From: Phoenix dactylifera
Taxonomy: Eukaryota; Streptophyta; Magnoliopsida; Arecales; Arecaceae
NCBI RefSeq assembly: GCF_009389715.1
Contig: NC_052394.1
Location: 22,012,899-22,076,898 of the forward strand
DNA length: 64,000 nucleotides
Direction: 5' to 3'
Shown: positions 38,001 through 50,229 of the stretch, piece after piece
Position numbering within the stretch: position 1 is the first letter of the stretch
Layout of the letters: each line of letters begins with the position of its first letter
The notes under the pieces: generated by a model
What the model was told of the DNA's origin: nothing
Database searches by the model: none
Seen by the model: the letters and a program-made list of their open reading frames with translations, nothing else
Program-made: the position numbers and the translations under genes

Positions 38001-39336
38001 ATATATATATATATATTGCTGGACTTGATACATTGTTACTTTCTTGCATTTTCTGCTTCAGATTGTGTCTCAGTGCAATATTTATGAAGCCGGAGAGAAG
38101 AAGGTAGTTTTCAAATATTTATCGGAGAAGGTAAATTCCTTCCCTTCCTCTCCCTTTCAAACACACACAAATTGAGACCAGTGGGGCAGGAAACTATCGA
38201 AATAAAACCCATAAGTAAAAGTTATCATTTGGTAAGATTATTTGCAAAGCACAAAATTTAGTTTTAACTTGACAAGAGATGATGAAGGGGCACAAAGAAA
38301 TATGGAACTTAGGATTCTCATACCATAATTCTGAACCCATTCTTTGTCCGTGCTTCTGCTTCCTTTATTCATCCTCTTCGCTGTCCCTTTTTTTATGCCT
38401 ACGGATCAATTGTTGGCCCCTCCCCCCAACAATAACACACACACACACACACATTAAAAAGAGAGAGTAGGAAGTGCAGTGAGTAGAAAGTTTTTTTTAA
38501 TGAGAAAAAGCAAATACATAGACTTGTTCCCCGAATGTTTAGATATAAAGATCTTCTTTTCAGATTTATGTATGGAAGCAATGACCAACATATATTTTCT
38601 ACGTGAGAGGACTCCGATTATTATTGATATATTTGGGTGTGCAATGCTGAGCGGGTTAGTAGAATTTGTGAAGCTTCTTTTTTCAGTTATGAACTTCCTT
38701 TTTTTTTTTTTGCAAGAATGCCTTTCACTTTCTTATCTGATGTCTCATAATCCCAGAGTTGGAAGAAATGAAATAGACTGGAATTCTTCATTAGACTGGA
38801 CAGAAAGAGAATAGATGCTTTGTTTTAGGTGGTCCTTTAGTCTGTCCTCTCTGGTGTTTATTAAACTTGATGTGCAATTTATGCTAGGTTAGTTTTGAAT
38901 CAACAGAAAATGTACATATTAGTCATTTTATGCTTCATTCCTGTTATATTTTATGAAATTAGTTGGTTTTATCCCACAATGCAAACTTCAAAGTTTTGCC
39001 TTATGTTGAAAATGGGAACTATGAGAAGCACATAACTTCACATACTAAATCACTGAGTTTGTGATGTTCATGCAGGCAGCAGATAAAGAAGAAAGCGCAT
39101 GCGGATGGATAGGGTCTGAAGGGGACCTTTTTCTGAATGGTGCCCAACCCTCTCTATTAGAAGATGGCAGTGCAGAGAGTGTGTTTAAGGCCCATGAATA
39201 CTATCCAGCATGGACTATGGAACCAGGATCATTAGCTCTGAAAAAGGTTCTCCAAATGCAAACAGGTTGGCAGCCCATAGCAAGGCCACCAGACAATTGT
39301 AGTACTGTGGAAGACACTTTGGCTACTGAAATATGA
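35071..39336 (+). CDS. Pectate lyase (polysaccharide lyase family 1), five exons, signal-peptide-less plant clade
   Basis: Pectate lyase cleaves de-esterified pectin by beta-elimination. Exons: 35071-35197, 37019-37370, 37737-37947, 38062-38130, 39076-39336; GT-AG junctions with matching phases give 339 residues. The start MVAFPYAHVDKSLRALAGQA is followed by EGFGRHAIGGLHG, as in Arabidopsis At3g55140-type probable pectate lyases and rice relatives. Calcium/catalytic-site segments are visible: GHDVDAIQIKPKSRHIWIDR at 117-136, DDGLIDITRESTDITIS at 143-159, and QRHPRVRFGKVHLYNN, whose RxPxxR motif (199-204) supplies the catalytic arginine. The C-terminal part, SEGDLFLNGAQPSL and GWQPIARP, also fits the clade. 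No signal peptide is visible and the Gly/His-rich leader of the homologues is absent: a stop lies 123 bases upstream in frame, with no ATG in between. Intron 1 is 1.8 kb; intron 2 carries a tandem duplication. Confidence 0.93.
36390..36507. repeat. Imperfect inverted repeat (foldback) in pectate lyase intron 1
   Basis: GCCCAACTTGTTAAT at 36390-36404 pairs with ATTAAAAAGTTGGGC at 36493-36507. Inside, TTAATCTGAACAACATTACG and AGCCC pair with GGCCC and ATAATATTGTTCAGATTAA across a loop near 36455-36470. The left arm carries about 25 extra unpaired bases. It could be a small foldback element or a structured intron segment. Confidence 0.7.
37545..37743. repeat. Tandem duplication (two ~100-bp units) carrying the exon-3 splice acceptor of the pectate lyase gene
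   Basis: Unit 1 is 37545-37640 and unit 2 is 37641-37743. Both contain ACAAGAAGGTTTAGTCTACA, GTTTTTATTAGTGGACATAA and GTATGAACAGATGTCGCTTC. The acceptor AG is at 37633 in unit 1 and at 37736 in unit 2; only the second leads into the open exon. Confidence 0.95.
38440..38455. repeat. Short (AC)n microsatellite in pectate lyase intron 4
   Basis: About eight CA/AC units lie between AATAA and ATTAAAAAGAG. Confidence 0.85.
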
Positions 39337-41720
39337 TTTACATATACTAGTACATATTATATCCTTTTATAGTGAGTATGCAGAGCCTGTGCCTGCATTA
39401 TATTGTGTAACTTAGAAATGGTGACAAATTTTATATATATCAGTCTATGTGGTTGATTGATTTTATCTTTGACATAAGAATGGCATTTACTTGTCAAGAG
39501 TTTATCAGCAAGTACTTACATATTGTACAATAAGTCAGGCATCCTGTAATCTTTATTGAATGTACATGAAAACCAGAGAGTGACTAATTGATTTGGAATC
39601 TTTGGTGTCAAGAAACAAATCATTATGTTATCGAATGGTAGCTGGCTGGTCTTTTGAAACTAGTTTGTGAATTTTGACAATGGAATCCTAACGATCAGGT
39701 GCCAACATTTCTATGGGATGCAATAACTACTATTATTTTTTAACATCTCTTCATATTTAAGTTAGCTAAAATATTTTTGACAAGTACTATAAGATAAAAA
39801 AGACAAAATGGAGTTGGATCCATTATTATAACAGATGTGAAATTTATTTAATTGCTTACTCAGGATATAACTAGGAGAATAAACTATTAAATCATGCTTT
39901 ACTGCAGCTTGAAACTATTATTGGTATCATGTAAGGCATATTTGAGGGTCTACAGGCACATAATCTAAGCTCCTTGTACAGGTAAGAAGCTGTGCATTTA
40001 CAGAGTCCAAGCAAAGGTCATCAATTATAAATTAATGAAGTTATGTAGAGAAACAAAGCGCAGATCTATGGAGTTCATTGAGCATGCTATCAAAATTTGG
40101 AAGTTTTGGGAAGTCTCCCACTTGGTAAGGCTTCCTTCCACTCTTTATATTTGTTAAAGGTTTATCTTGGACATGAAAACCAGAACAAATGGCCGAGAAC
40201 ATCTGGATTTGGGATTCCCTGCACGCAAACAGAACAATAAAAAAAGGGATCCTTGTATGAGAATTCAAAGAACGTGCATTGCTTTCAGGTTCCAAGTTTA
40301 CTCGTGAATTAGAGAGCATGGCATGAAGGATACAGGTGTATACATATCTATGTTGGCAGTATCAGAGAGCATTATGAAGTAAATTGTTAGAGATACACTA
40401 GCTGCTGTAGTGAACATAGTTTGACTTTCAATGGAAATGTACTAAATGCTTATCTACATTTCCCATTGGACATGTCTCTCATGTGTATGTTGTCTCTTCA
40501 CTGTAGCTGCACTTGCAGTGTGGAAATTTAGAACCTTGATTCACTATATTTCTTCTGTAAAGCAGGGCCTGAGCTTTCAATCAGAAATAGTGCTGTATAT
40601 ACTATAAGCTGATTCCTCCTCTTTTTTTGGATTGAAAAGCTGATTCCTATGTTGTGCACAATTTTAAGTAAACAGTTCACTGTTGAGAAGTCTCATCACC
40701 TGAGAAGTAAGCAATTTAGGGATTCATGCCTGAGAAACTGATTTCACTAGTGAAAGAATATAAAATGACAGAGATTAAAATGCTACGACCTCTCTTGTAG
40801 CACCATAGAATTAATGGACTATGCTGGGTAAAACTTATTCATGTGTGGCACTAACCTTAGAATTACATACAAAACATCCCTTTCTGATTTTGGTAAGTTT
40901 TTGAAAGGGGAAGACTTCTTCGCATGTACATATAAGGCAACTGTCTTTTGGATAGGCTTCATCTGAGCATTTCGGATTAACATCTGTTGTGATCCTAATT
41001 TTATTTGGCCCTCATCTTTTGAAACTGTGTTTATGAAGGATTGTCCCGCCTTTTTGAGGATTTGTTAAGAAGAGTTCTCTACATAATATTCCCATTTTCT
41101 TTTGCGATGTTGAGTTTAATCCTGCAAGAGTGATATAAATGCGCACCCAGAATTCCTTCTTGAGAGGCCCCTTGCTTGACTAATAGAGAGCTATATCCTG
41201 GTCTGGGCAATTCAAGTTCTTGCAGCTATAGATGCTGGCTACATCATTAAGACCTCTATAATAAGGGCATGCAACTTAAAATTTTGATTTAGGAGGATCA
41301 CTAAACTTAATGTGGATTACTCTGGCCACTTTGGGGAGGACTAAATAGGGTCAAGGAGTGAGATCCGCTGTATCAGGAAGGCGAATCGTATATCAAGCTT
41401 CCAGAAGATATTAGTAAGACGATGTAGTTAAGCCTCTTTGGTTCAAAGTCTGCTGATACTTTGGTGAGTAGACCAAATTCAGGTCTGATGCATGATAGTG
41501 ATAGTAAATTACTGAAGTATCGGATGGAAGAAAATGAAATAAATCTTGTTATTGCATGAAAATCATGTAGTCTTTGAGACAAGTCAAATTACGCAGCAAT
41601 GAATAGATTTTAGAAAGAGAAGTAAATCATTGCACAACTATGATCAAGCTAATGTTCACCACTACACATCTTTCTAAGGGTAAGGTCAACTACAAGAAAT
41701 ATATATATTCTGGTTCAGAA

Positions 41721-41860
41721 GTTCTGAGGTGGATTTGATATTGAAGGTCAAGATTTCCATCTTGGACAACCGTGACTGAGGTGACGAGAATCACTATATT
41801 ATATGTGACTACCAGAAGATGTTTGTTTAGCTTCAGTGCTTCAGGAAATATCTAGATTCA
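41721..41860. repeat. Diverged repeat, copy A
   Basis: Shares the ordered words TCTGAGGTG, AAGGTCAA, CATCTTGGAC, TCACTATATTA/TTACTATATTA and GTGCTTCAGGA with 42280-42435. The repeat looks old and is of unknown type. Confidence 0.5.
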
Positions 41861-42279
41861 AAATTAACCCGCCTGAAGTTTGATATTTGGTTATCAATAA
41901 ATGGTGGATATGCAGAGGATTTCCTAGCAACAGATCACACTACCTCTTCATTTAGTACCTTCTGGCAACTTTCAAGTCACTACAGTTTCTCTATCATTAT
42001 CAGCACTTCCTTTTGCAGTTTTTAGCTTCTTAAATACAAACTTGGATTTGCAGTGGCTGGTAGACTAATCAATATCTCATGCATGCTACATATATCCGAT
42101 GATGCCATAGTTCATGATAATGGCTTCAGTCTTTCTTTGAATAGTCCAATGAAGGGACAATTAGTAAGTTAAAAAGACGATAGTTAACAAATTTGATCGA
42201 GTCTATATTTATCACTCAACATCCTTATCTTTCTGAAAATAAAAATGATGGCGTGAAGAATGCGTATCTGTTTGATGTA

Positions 42280-42435
42280 CTCTGAGGTGAAATTAAGAAT
42301 TAAGGTCAAATTCTCATCTTGGACTTCAGAGAGTGAGATAATGAGGGTTACTATATTAAATGCACATTTTTGCTATCTTGCAAAAGAAACGTATGCATTT
42401 TACTTAGGTGCTTCAGGACCATATTAGACTTAAAT
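42280..42435. repeat. Diverged repeat, copy B
   Basis: Direct-orientation partner of 41721-41860, about 560 bases downstream. Confidence 0.5.
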
Positions 42436-42585
42436 AATACAAAAGACCTGTTGTTAAGGTTAAATGAAATCAAACATAGCAGGTTATCTTACCACAATGA
42501 AATTATAAGATGGCTTTCATTGGGATGTCTTCCAACTAGATAGATTTCCTAGTCTCTTTCCATACAAGACATGCTGATGGAGATA

Positions 42586-42588
<3 letters not shown>

Positions 42589-42621
<33 letters not shown>
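42589..42621. repeat. (CT)n microsatellite
   Basis: About 16 CT/TC units with one CCC interruption at the left. Confidence 0.9.
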
Positions 42622-42624
<3 letters not shown>

Positions 42625-43038
42625 GTAATGGTGATGGAGATACTCTTTAACGAAAATTACAATCTCTGTGGACTAGCAAACCATTTCAAGGCTATTCCTT
42701 CCACTAATTCTGAACATCTTCGCTTAAAACTCATTCTGAACTAATGGACTTGGAACCCATTTGATCATTGCAAATGACCATTTCGGTGCGTCTACAAGAT
42801 TACAAAATCCAGGGAGCTGCCAGAAGTTGCAGTCAAAAACGCTGAGCCAAGGCAGACATATCACATCACGATGCGTGCACCTGCACATTAGGATATCAGA
42901 GAGCAGACAAGGCCACGTGTCCCATGTGCTCTGTGATGTTGATGAGTCAACGCATGCCTCCAATTTACTTGGTCAACCATGCGAGAGCATCTATCGTTAT
43001 GCAGACAATTTTCCTGGCTAGATTTCAGGCTGTTTCCA

Positions 43039-43066
43039 TCTCTCTCTCTCTCTCTCCCCCCCCCCC
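43039..43066. repeat. (TC)n plus poly-C tract
   Basis: Eight to nine TC units run into 11 cytosines. Confidence 0.9.
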
Positions 43067-44134
43067 GGTTTTATGAGAGGGGTGTTAAGCAAAAAGATAA
43101 AAAAGATAAAATGCCTTCAGATTATTCATGGTTATCTTGATACAGTGATGATGAGGCCCCTGCAATCAACCTCAGCCTTCAGAGTTCTAAACATGGAATT
43201 GCTCGGCAATGGTGAGATGTAGATAAAATTTATTTAACTTGCAGTACTTTCTTCCCTTGAGCATCATGAATTACCTTAAACAGGCTATATAGGTACGATC
43301 CAAGCTCCTTCACAAGGAGACCCACCTGTGGCCACTACGGGCCCATCAACCAATCGGCTGATCTAATTGTGCCTGTTATACTCCGATAACCAGAATATTA
43401 AATCCAATTCTCTCATTCTGGTCATTTCTTTTGTATTTTCTTATCAGTGTGCTAAACATGCCGCATCGCGTTTATTTCTCATTAATCTTGCTCCTGGGCT
43501 CTCCATCGCTGAACCCAACTTTGAAGCCCATGTTTTAAGCTCATATAAACAGCAATGAATCCAAAATGGGAAACACCCACCCAAGACTGGATACTCAAAC
43601 CTAGCACACTGCTGAGCTAAATCCTTATAATTCCACATAATTTTGATACAAATTTTCTATACCTACTGCTATATATCAGAAAAGGAAAACAGAACCTAGC
43701 CCTACTTCTCCATTCATAATCACAAATTAGATTGAAAAACAATTCACAAAATTAATATGATTTCATGAATAAGGAATTAAACAGCACACAATATTAGAAA
43801 CCAAAGAAATCCCCGACATTAGGGTGCATCTAATAATGGAACACACCAACTAGCAGCAGTATGAATGAAATGCTGCCATTATTTTTTGACCGTATTTTTC
43901 TGAAAGAAAATAAAATAACTGGTGGATCAGGATTAACATAACTTCTCAGAATTTAGAATTTCTGTGAGTAATTAGATTGTTTGCGACAGCTTGGGGATAT
44001 TTTTTTCCTTTTTGGAAAAACAAAAAAAATAACTCGGTAGTATTTCATAGTTAATTGTATAGTTTGAGTACGTATCGACTTTATTACGAAGTTACAAGTA
44101 TGTGGCTATAGATTTGCGAAAGCACAGCAGCGTC

Positions 44135-46009
44135 CTATACGGATGCCGACCGAAGGGGGGTCTTGAACGAGCCCGAATCCAGAAGCCCATAGACGCGGTT
44201 CCTCACGTCCTCCGGCGAGAACCTCACCACGGCTGCGGCCGCCGGTCCGGAGTCTCTGAGCGCCGCGCGGCACCGCTCGTAGAACACTCGGTACGCCGGC
44301 AAGATCATGCTCGCCACCGACGCCCAAACCTCCTGCCTCATCACCTCGTCGGCAACCACCCAATCCGCCTGGCTCTGGCACGCCGCCTCGAACGCCTGGT
44401 TGAACCCCTTCATCTTCTCCCACGCCTCGCCGGCGTCCATCTCCGCCGCTGGATCGGCCGGCGTCGCCGCCGCGACCTTCGCCCATCCCAGCCGCTCGTA
44501 GTTCGACGCGTAGTGCCGCGCCTTCGCTGCGTGCTTCGCCGCCCAGTCTTCGCCGAGGAGGAACCTCAGACGGCTCTCACGGACCTTGTTCACAATGTAC
44601 TGGAGATTGTTGGAGAGGAAGAGGTAGGAGAGCGCCACCTCCCGGTAGACCTCCGCCTTGCCGTCGAGCTTGCAGAGGAGGACGAGGACGAGCCACGCGA
44701 ACCGGACGGAGATCGCGGAGGCGGCGCCGCCGCCATCGGAGGTGGAGGAGGGGGAGGCGGGGGTGGAGGAGGCAGAATCGAAGAAGGATTCGGGGAGAGG
44801 GGTCGGGATCTGGAGAGGGAAATCGGCGTAGATGTCGGCGAGGGACGCCTCGTAGTCGGCGAGGAAGACGAGGTAGTTCATCACGTAGCGGGTCAGGGGG
44901 TGGACGGCGCCGCCGGGGACCGGCGATTTGGAGTTGTCCTTCTGGATCGCCGCCTCGAAGTCGGCGAGCGTGGCCCGCGCCGCCTCGGCGAGCTTGAGGA
45001 GGGAGGCGAGAGCTTGGGACCGGACGGCGGCGGTGGACTCGAAGCAGAAGACAGCCTCGATCTCTGGCCAGAGATCGGACATGGCGTCGTAGAGATCGAG
45101 GATCCGGAAGAGCTTCTCCGGCGACCGCTTCGTTTTGGCCACGGGTTCGGGGAATCCGAGGAAGAGGGTGGCGGCGTCGCGGGTGATGTCGGCGAAGCAG
45201 GACTCGCCGATGGGATCGGAGCCGGCGAAGACGTAGTCGCAGAGGATCCTTTCTCCAGAGAAGAGGGTCCTGAGGGCGACGGGGGCGGCGCCGAGCCAGG
45301 AGCGTATCTTGAGTTCCAGGACCTCCCAATCGAGCTTCTGGACCTGGGATTGGGAGAGCCTTTCGAAGCCGAGGCGGTAGAGGCCCTCGTCGACGATGGA
45401 TTTGCGGAGGGTTTTGTAGATCCGGACGCACTCCTTGCCGTAGCCGGCCGCAATCATGACCTCGGCGATGGCGCGGAGGTCGGCCATGGCGCCGGCGGAG
45501 GCCTGCTCGACCTCGCCGATGGTCGCGCCGGCGGCGCGGATCTCGTCGTCGTCGGAGTTCTCGGTATCGTCGGAGAAGGCGCTGGAGCGGGCGCGGGTGG
45601 ACGAGGAGACGGACTCGGGGTCGAGGCGGTCGCGGTTGGCGCAGAGGATCTGGTGGAACTCATGCTCGAGGCGGCGCATGGCGGTCTGCATGAGGGTCTG
45701 GGCACGGACGAGGGCAGCGGAGCGGGCGGCGGCAGGGGCGGCGCAGTCGCCGGAGACGAAGAAGACCATGGCGCGCTGGAGGTTGGAGACGGCGTGGAGG
45801 AACTCGCGGGCTTCGGCGCGGCCGGCATGGAAGAGGGAGGTGACCTTGGCGAAGGTATTGGCGTCCGCGTCCCACCGGGAGATCATAGCCTCGGCGGAGG
45901 CGATGTTGTCCTCCATGAGGGTGGCGGACAAGCTCTGCCGCGGCGACGTCGGCGGGGGTGGCGACGTCGGATGGGGCCGACGGCGGCCGGCGTGGGAGAA
46001 GAGGCGCAT
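44135..46009 (-). CDS. EXO70: EXO70 family exocyst subunit, intron-less
   Basis: Minus-strand single-exon gene, 624 residues, ATG at 46009 and TAG at 44137-44135. EXO70 is the exocyst subunit that binds phosphoinositides and tethers secretory vesicles to the plasma membrane. Plants have many copies, used in polar secretion, cell-wall deposition and defence. Family marks: SLSATLMEDNIASAEAMISR near the N-terminus; RAQTLMQTAMRRLEHEFHQI then LDPESVSS; an acidic Ser-rich linker; GYGKECVRIYKTLRKSIVDE; KLDWEVLELKIRSWL; GERILCDYVFAGSD; HPLTRYVMNYLVFLADY; LSYLFLSNNLQYIVNKVRES then RLRFLLGEDW; GFNQAFEAACQSQADWVV; and RFSPEDVRNRVYGLL near the C-terminus. Intron-less structure and very high GC at third positions are typical of expanded monocot EXO70 clades. 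H-type clade is my best guess, not resolved. The long plus-strand frame across the gene is a codon-bias shadow. Confidence 0.92.
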   Translation of the reverse strand: MRLFSHAGRRRPHPTSPPPPTSPRQSLSATLMEDNIASAEAMISRWDADANTFAKVTSLFHAGRAEAREFLHAVSNLQRAMVFFVSGDCAAPAAARSAALVRAQTLMQTAMRRLEHEFHQILCANRDRLDPESVSSSTRARSSAFSDDTENSDDDEIRAAGATIGEVEQASAGAMADLRAIAEVMIAAGYGKECVRIYKTLRKSIVDEGLYRLGFERLSQSQVQKLDWEVLELKIRSWLGAAPVALRTLFSGERILCDYVFAGSDPIGESCFADITRDAATLFLGFPEPVAKTKRSPEKLFRILDLYDAMSDLWPEIEAVFCFESTAAVRSQALASLLKLAEAARATLADFEAAIQKDNSKSPVPGGAVHPLTRYVMNYLVFLADYEASLADIYADFPLQIPTPLPESFFDSASSTPASPSSTSDGGGAASAISVRFAWLVLVLLCKLDGKAEVYREVALSYLFLSNNLQYIVNKVRESRLRFLLGEDWAAKHAAKARHYASNYERLGWAKVAAATPADPAAEMDAGEAWEKMKGFNQAFEAACQSQADWVVADEVMRQEVWASVASMILPAYRVFYERCRAALRDSGPAAAAVVRFSPEDVRNRVYGLLDSGSFKTPLRSASV

Positions 46010-46134
46010 TTCTAATCTCTCACACCCAAAGAAGAAGAAGAAGAAAGTGAGGAACTAAAAGGTTTGAGGACAAGAGGAAGAGGGAAGCTGTTATCGTTCG
46101 GGTGATAGGATATAAAGGTCGTTAGCTATACGTG

Positions 46135-46144
46135 CTTATATAAG
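46135..46144 (-). promoter_or_regulatory. TATA box of the EXO70 gene
   Basis: CTTATATAAG reads the same on both strands and lies 126 bases upstream of the EXO70 ATG. This predicts a leader of about 90-100 bases that includes the TTC-rich (minus strand) segment at 46030-46046. Confidence 0.6.
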
Positions 46145-49100
46145 AGAGGGTGTGGCCGAGCAAAGCCCGCGGAATTGGGGAGACGTATTAAGGGATGTCA
46201 CGTTTTTTTAATTTTATTGATAATTAAAATTTGGGAGTAACACGCAAGCTTAAAGCCACTCAAATGGACCCAACACGATGAAGTCGGCTAATTAAGGAGG
46301 TGATGTCATGTACAATTGTACAAAGAATTTAAGAAGGGATAACTACTGAGGATACTTTGATATTGAATTTGGAATAGAGAGGGGGAAAAAAAAGGAGCAG
46401 GGTCAGACCCTGCCACCCTGGTGATCTATGTGCGAATTAGATGGTGTTTCATTGATGTTTCCGCTTGAGCTGGAGCATGGCAAGTGGCAACGTGCTTGTA
46501 GCCGGCTAATGGTATAAGCTTAGCATGCGCTAATCGAACCCCTTGTATTAATAACTGTCCCTCTGTACGTGGGTTGTGGTTAGCAGCTGGGTCTTGTGCA
46601 GTGTTGATATGGGAATTGGAGATAAGCATGGTTGCGTTACAATGTGCATTGGAATTTGGAATTAGAAGATTCTTCTTTTTATAATTTTTTTATGCTTACA
46701 TTTACAGATATTTTGATGGGCTGAGGTTATATATATGTCAGGAACCATGCACGTACGTAGGGCTGGCGTGGCAGGCTCATCCATTAATTCAATCAGATTT
46801 TACTTGCATTCACCAAGTTGCCTCCGCTGCTGCTGTGCTTCACATACGTAAAACAACGAGAGCATAAAGATTATGCGTCACGGCAATTCATGATTGATTT
46901 TAATCTCATGAAATGAATCATATAAAATCCAAACGTTAATGAAAACATTGATATTTGTGAGTTTATATGTAATTATACTTTTAATTTGCTACGAACGAGC
47001 GACCACGACCAATGCTATCATCGTAAAGACGTAAGGTGGCAACAAGTTGCAAAACAATATCATGATCACATCGTTAAGCAAAATATGTATATATATACAA
47101 ATATTATGATCATAAAAAATTGTATGAAATATACGGCAGGCATAGTTATTAGCAGGTAACGTGAATGATGCATTTCCGGCTTGAGATGCGTCTACCTAAT
47201 GTCATAGACTTCAGCTGTACTATATTTTTGTCAGCTAAAGTATATGACAAATGGCGTTCTTGCACGGTCCCTCTGTGTGCACCACATGGGCGGGCGGTGG
47301 GCCGTCCATTTTTATTCGCGTGACCAGAATATAAACACATATATAAGACACATAACATATCGATCCCTCCCTTCTTTATCATCCATGACATTATTTAACC
47401 AACGTAGAAAGTTTCTTACACGTACCAAGACGATATGCACTCTATTTTATTCATGGTATCAGCTCGCCATGCAATTCTATAATTTAGTTTCCAGTCACCT
47501 TGTCTGTTGGACTATCACGGTTGTGCCGGTTTGGACTTCGCAAAGGAATCGTTGTGAATTGTGATGCTGGCCATTAATTATATTTTAAACTAAACGATAC
47601 TGTGTCACAGTCAACTGATAACAATGTTAACAAAGTTCAAGAAAATGAAACTGTTGGCTTTTTATCATCGGCCGTGCGCATTCCTGCATGAAAAATATAT
47701 ATACCGTATATTCTAGGGAAGAGAAAAGAATAGAGAACAAGAAGGAAGCGTGTGGCGGCCGGCTGCAAGAAATCAGGAGGAGCAGCTGAAGAAGACGGTG
47801 AGGTAGGAGGAGCAGGTATCGCTGGCCAGGGCGATGACCATTTCCTAATTCCTAGCTTGCAGCTGTATTAATCGATAGTTTGTCTTCTTATGATTTGTTT
47901 TTATCTTCTTGCATGCTCTCTCTTTCCTCACGGGTAATGAGCATCGGCCGTCCTATGGCGGCATTGAGCCTAGTTTGGAGGCTGTGTGGACTTTGTTCTT
48001 GGCGATCGATGAAGTCGTACGTGTGAAACAGGTATAGCTGATGCCACTGTTAATTTCACCAAAAAAAAATGTTTTAAATTAAAGTTTGCAAATCTATTAT
48101 AAAAATCAATAGTTTATATTAAAACAATAACTCGAGCTTGGAGTTATCTTTTTTTATTATTATTATTGTCCACTGTTTTTCACTATAATGACATGAAATG
48201 CTTGTTAATTAATAATAACTAATATTCTTGTTTCCTACAAACCTAATCTTGGATAATAGCGACTGTTATTATTCTTTACTACAATAAAACGTAATGGTCA
48301 TGGAGGGGGCCGTCATTGGGTTAATAGTGTTAGGAAAAGAAAGCTAAAATCATTATTAATTGTATAGTGGGCTAGGTCATTATCTTAGTTGTATGGTGAA
48401 TCGTGGTTAAATGGGGTTGGGTTCATTGTTTTTAACAATAGGGCTGGGCTTATTGTACATTGATACCGACATCATCAAACTTTAGTTCGGAGTTGACCGA
48501 CCACAACATTAACTCCATGTTTGGTTAGGCTCATAAGAGGAAGGATGGACAACCATCATTTACTATTTAGTTCAGAATTTTTTAGAAAAGATTGAAGAAT
48601 GAAAATGAAGGATTGTTCATCCATTATGACCCACTAATTTGGATCCTTCCATACTGAGAGGATGCAAAGAATGATGGAGAAAACATACGAGGGATAGCTT
48701 CGTATGTCAATAAATTGTCCCTTATTAATTTTCTTGACAAAACTTTAAAAGTACATCTATTTTTCTATTTATATTCATTATTTTTACTTAACTATTTATA
48801 TAAAATTAATTAACAATTTAAATTAAATTATACATTAATTAGTTATTTATATAATCATTATTTAAATAAATTATTTCATATATAATTAATCTATAAAACT
48901 ATCTATTTAAATAAATTAAATTATAATTTAAAAAATTATATGATTTTTATATAATTATAAATTATAAAGATTATAGGTTTATATATTGTCCTACTTCTTT
49001 AGTACAAATAAGTATTATAAATCAATAATAATAATATGTTTTTACCAAAGGATAGTTCAGCAAAAATGTTATACAAATAGTGTCTATCCTTTCTTTAATT

Positions 49101-50051
49101 CTTTTACACCAAATAGGGGAGAAAAATTTTTCCATTCATTCTTCCATGTTTCATCTAACATACAGAAAAATAGATGGAAGATTTAGAGCTAATCATATGT
49201 CAGGCTTGGGGACAGAAAATATCAAATTTTACATAAGCTCGGCCGAAGCTCGATTACATAAGGTATACCTCCATCCATTCTCTTTCTCATCTATCTATTT
49301 TTTCATCCATCCTCTTCCTTGTCCCTTTTTTCTTTTCTATTCATTATTTCTTTGATTCATCTATTAGTATAAATTTAGGATTGATCCTAGAGATCCATGA
49401 TCTATTTGTTTTTTTCTTTTTTGCTATCTTTATATCATCCTAGTTATAATCTTTTATACATTCTCAACTATAAATATTTATGGTAACCGCCTCACACGAA
49501 AGGTAAAAAAATTCTTAATAATTATTTTTTTCAATTTTTTTTCCTCAGCGGGTTACAACTTACAACTATATAAAGTCGCATCTGAATTCGTGCCAACATT
49601 TTGTTCGCAGTCGGGCTCCTCGTGTGGCTGCCACGTTAGAAGTTGTCACTCTCTCAACATCCACGGGCTAAAGTAAATCATAAGGCCGTCCAAATAATTT
49701 GTATTAGAGACCTGTGACAACTTAAACGACGTATTAGTAACATGAATTTAAATAACTATCATATTATATATTATATATATATATAGAGAGAGAGAGAGAA
49801 AGAGAGTGTTTATGTGTTTAATTAGGATATTGTTATAATATATATGGGTTTAAAACAGACTTACTAATTTCAATATTAGCGGTTAAAAATAAAACATAAA
49901 CCAGATATAATTTAAAAATTCAAAAATATCTAATATCTAAAAAAATTATACAATTTTAAGACCCTTAGTTTATGTATCAACAAGTCACCCCAAATATACA
50001 GTTGTAATATGCTGATTTTGGATTGACTTGATATATTATCAAAAGGTGTAG

Positions 50052-50118
<67 letters not shown>

Positions 50119-50229
50119 CTTGAACACAGAAATTTTAGGCCTTCTCTATCGCGTCCGATGACTTACAATTTCATTTTTGACCATTAATATTGAATTTAGT
50201 GGTGGGTTTAAATTTTTTTTGACCATCAT
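46145..50229. other. AT-rich spacer upstream of EXO70
   Basis: No gene recognised. The first several hundred bases are the presumed EXO70 promoter. 48780-49000 is extremely AT-rich. 49765-49806 has a TA/GA microsatellite and 50053-50115 a (TA)n array. Segments at 48516 and 49076 share TTTGGT and GGAAGGATGGAC-like words in opposite orientation, too weak to define an element. Confidence 0.5.
50053..50115. repeat. (TA)n microsatellite
   Basis: About 31 TA units, uninterrupted. Confidence 0.95.

Larger units (their letters stand above)
39337..44134. other. Convergent spacer between pectate lyase and EXO70 genes
   Basis: The two flanking genes converge, so 3' untranslated regions lie at both ends. 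No gene recognised in 4.8 kb. It holds a diverged repeat pair (41721-41860 and 42280-42435), a CT microsatellite (42589-42621), and a CT/poly-C tract (43039-43066). Short open frames (for example 42761-43021 and 43444-43638) have no recognisable domain. Confidence 0.55.

Noticed and set aside
44102-46015. A 637-codon open frame on the plus strand covering the whole EXO70 gene
   Set aside because: Its residues are Gly/Glu/Arg-rich and low in complexity, with no domain, and it mirrors the GC-rich third positions of the EXO70 frame on the other strand. It is a codon-bias shadow.
48516-49130. Possible large MITE with TTTGGT...GGAAGGATGGAC-like ends in inverted orientation
   Set aside because: End similarity is short and interrupted and the interior is simple AT-rich sequence; not distinguishable from chance.
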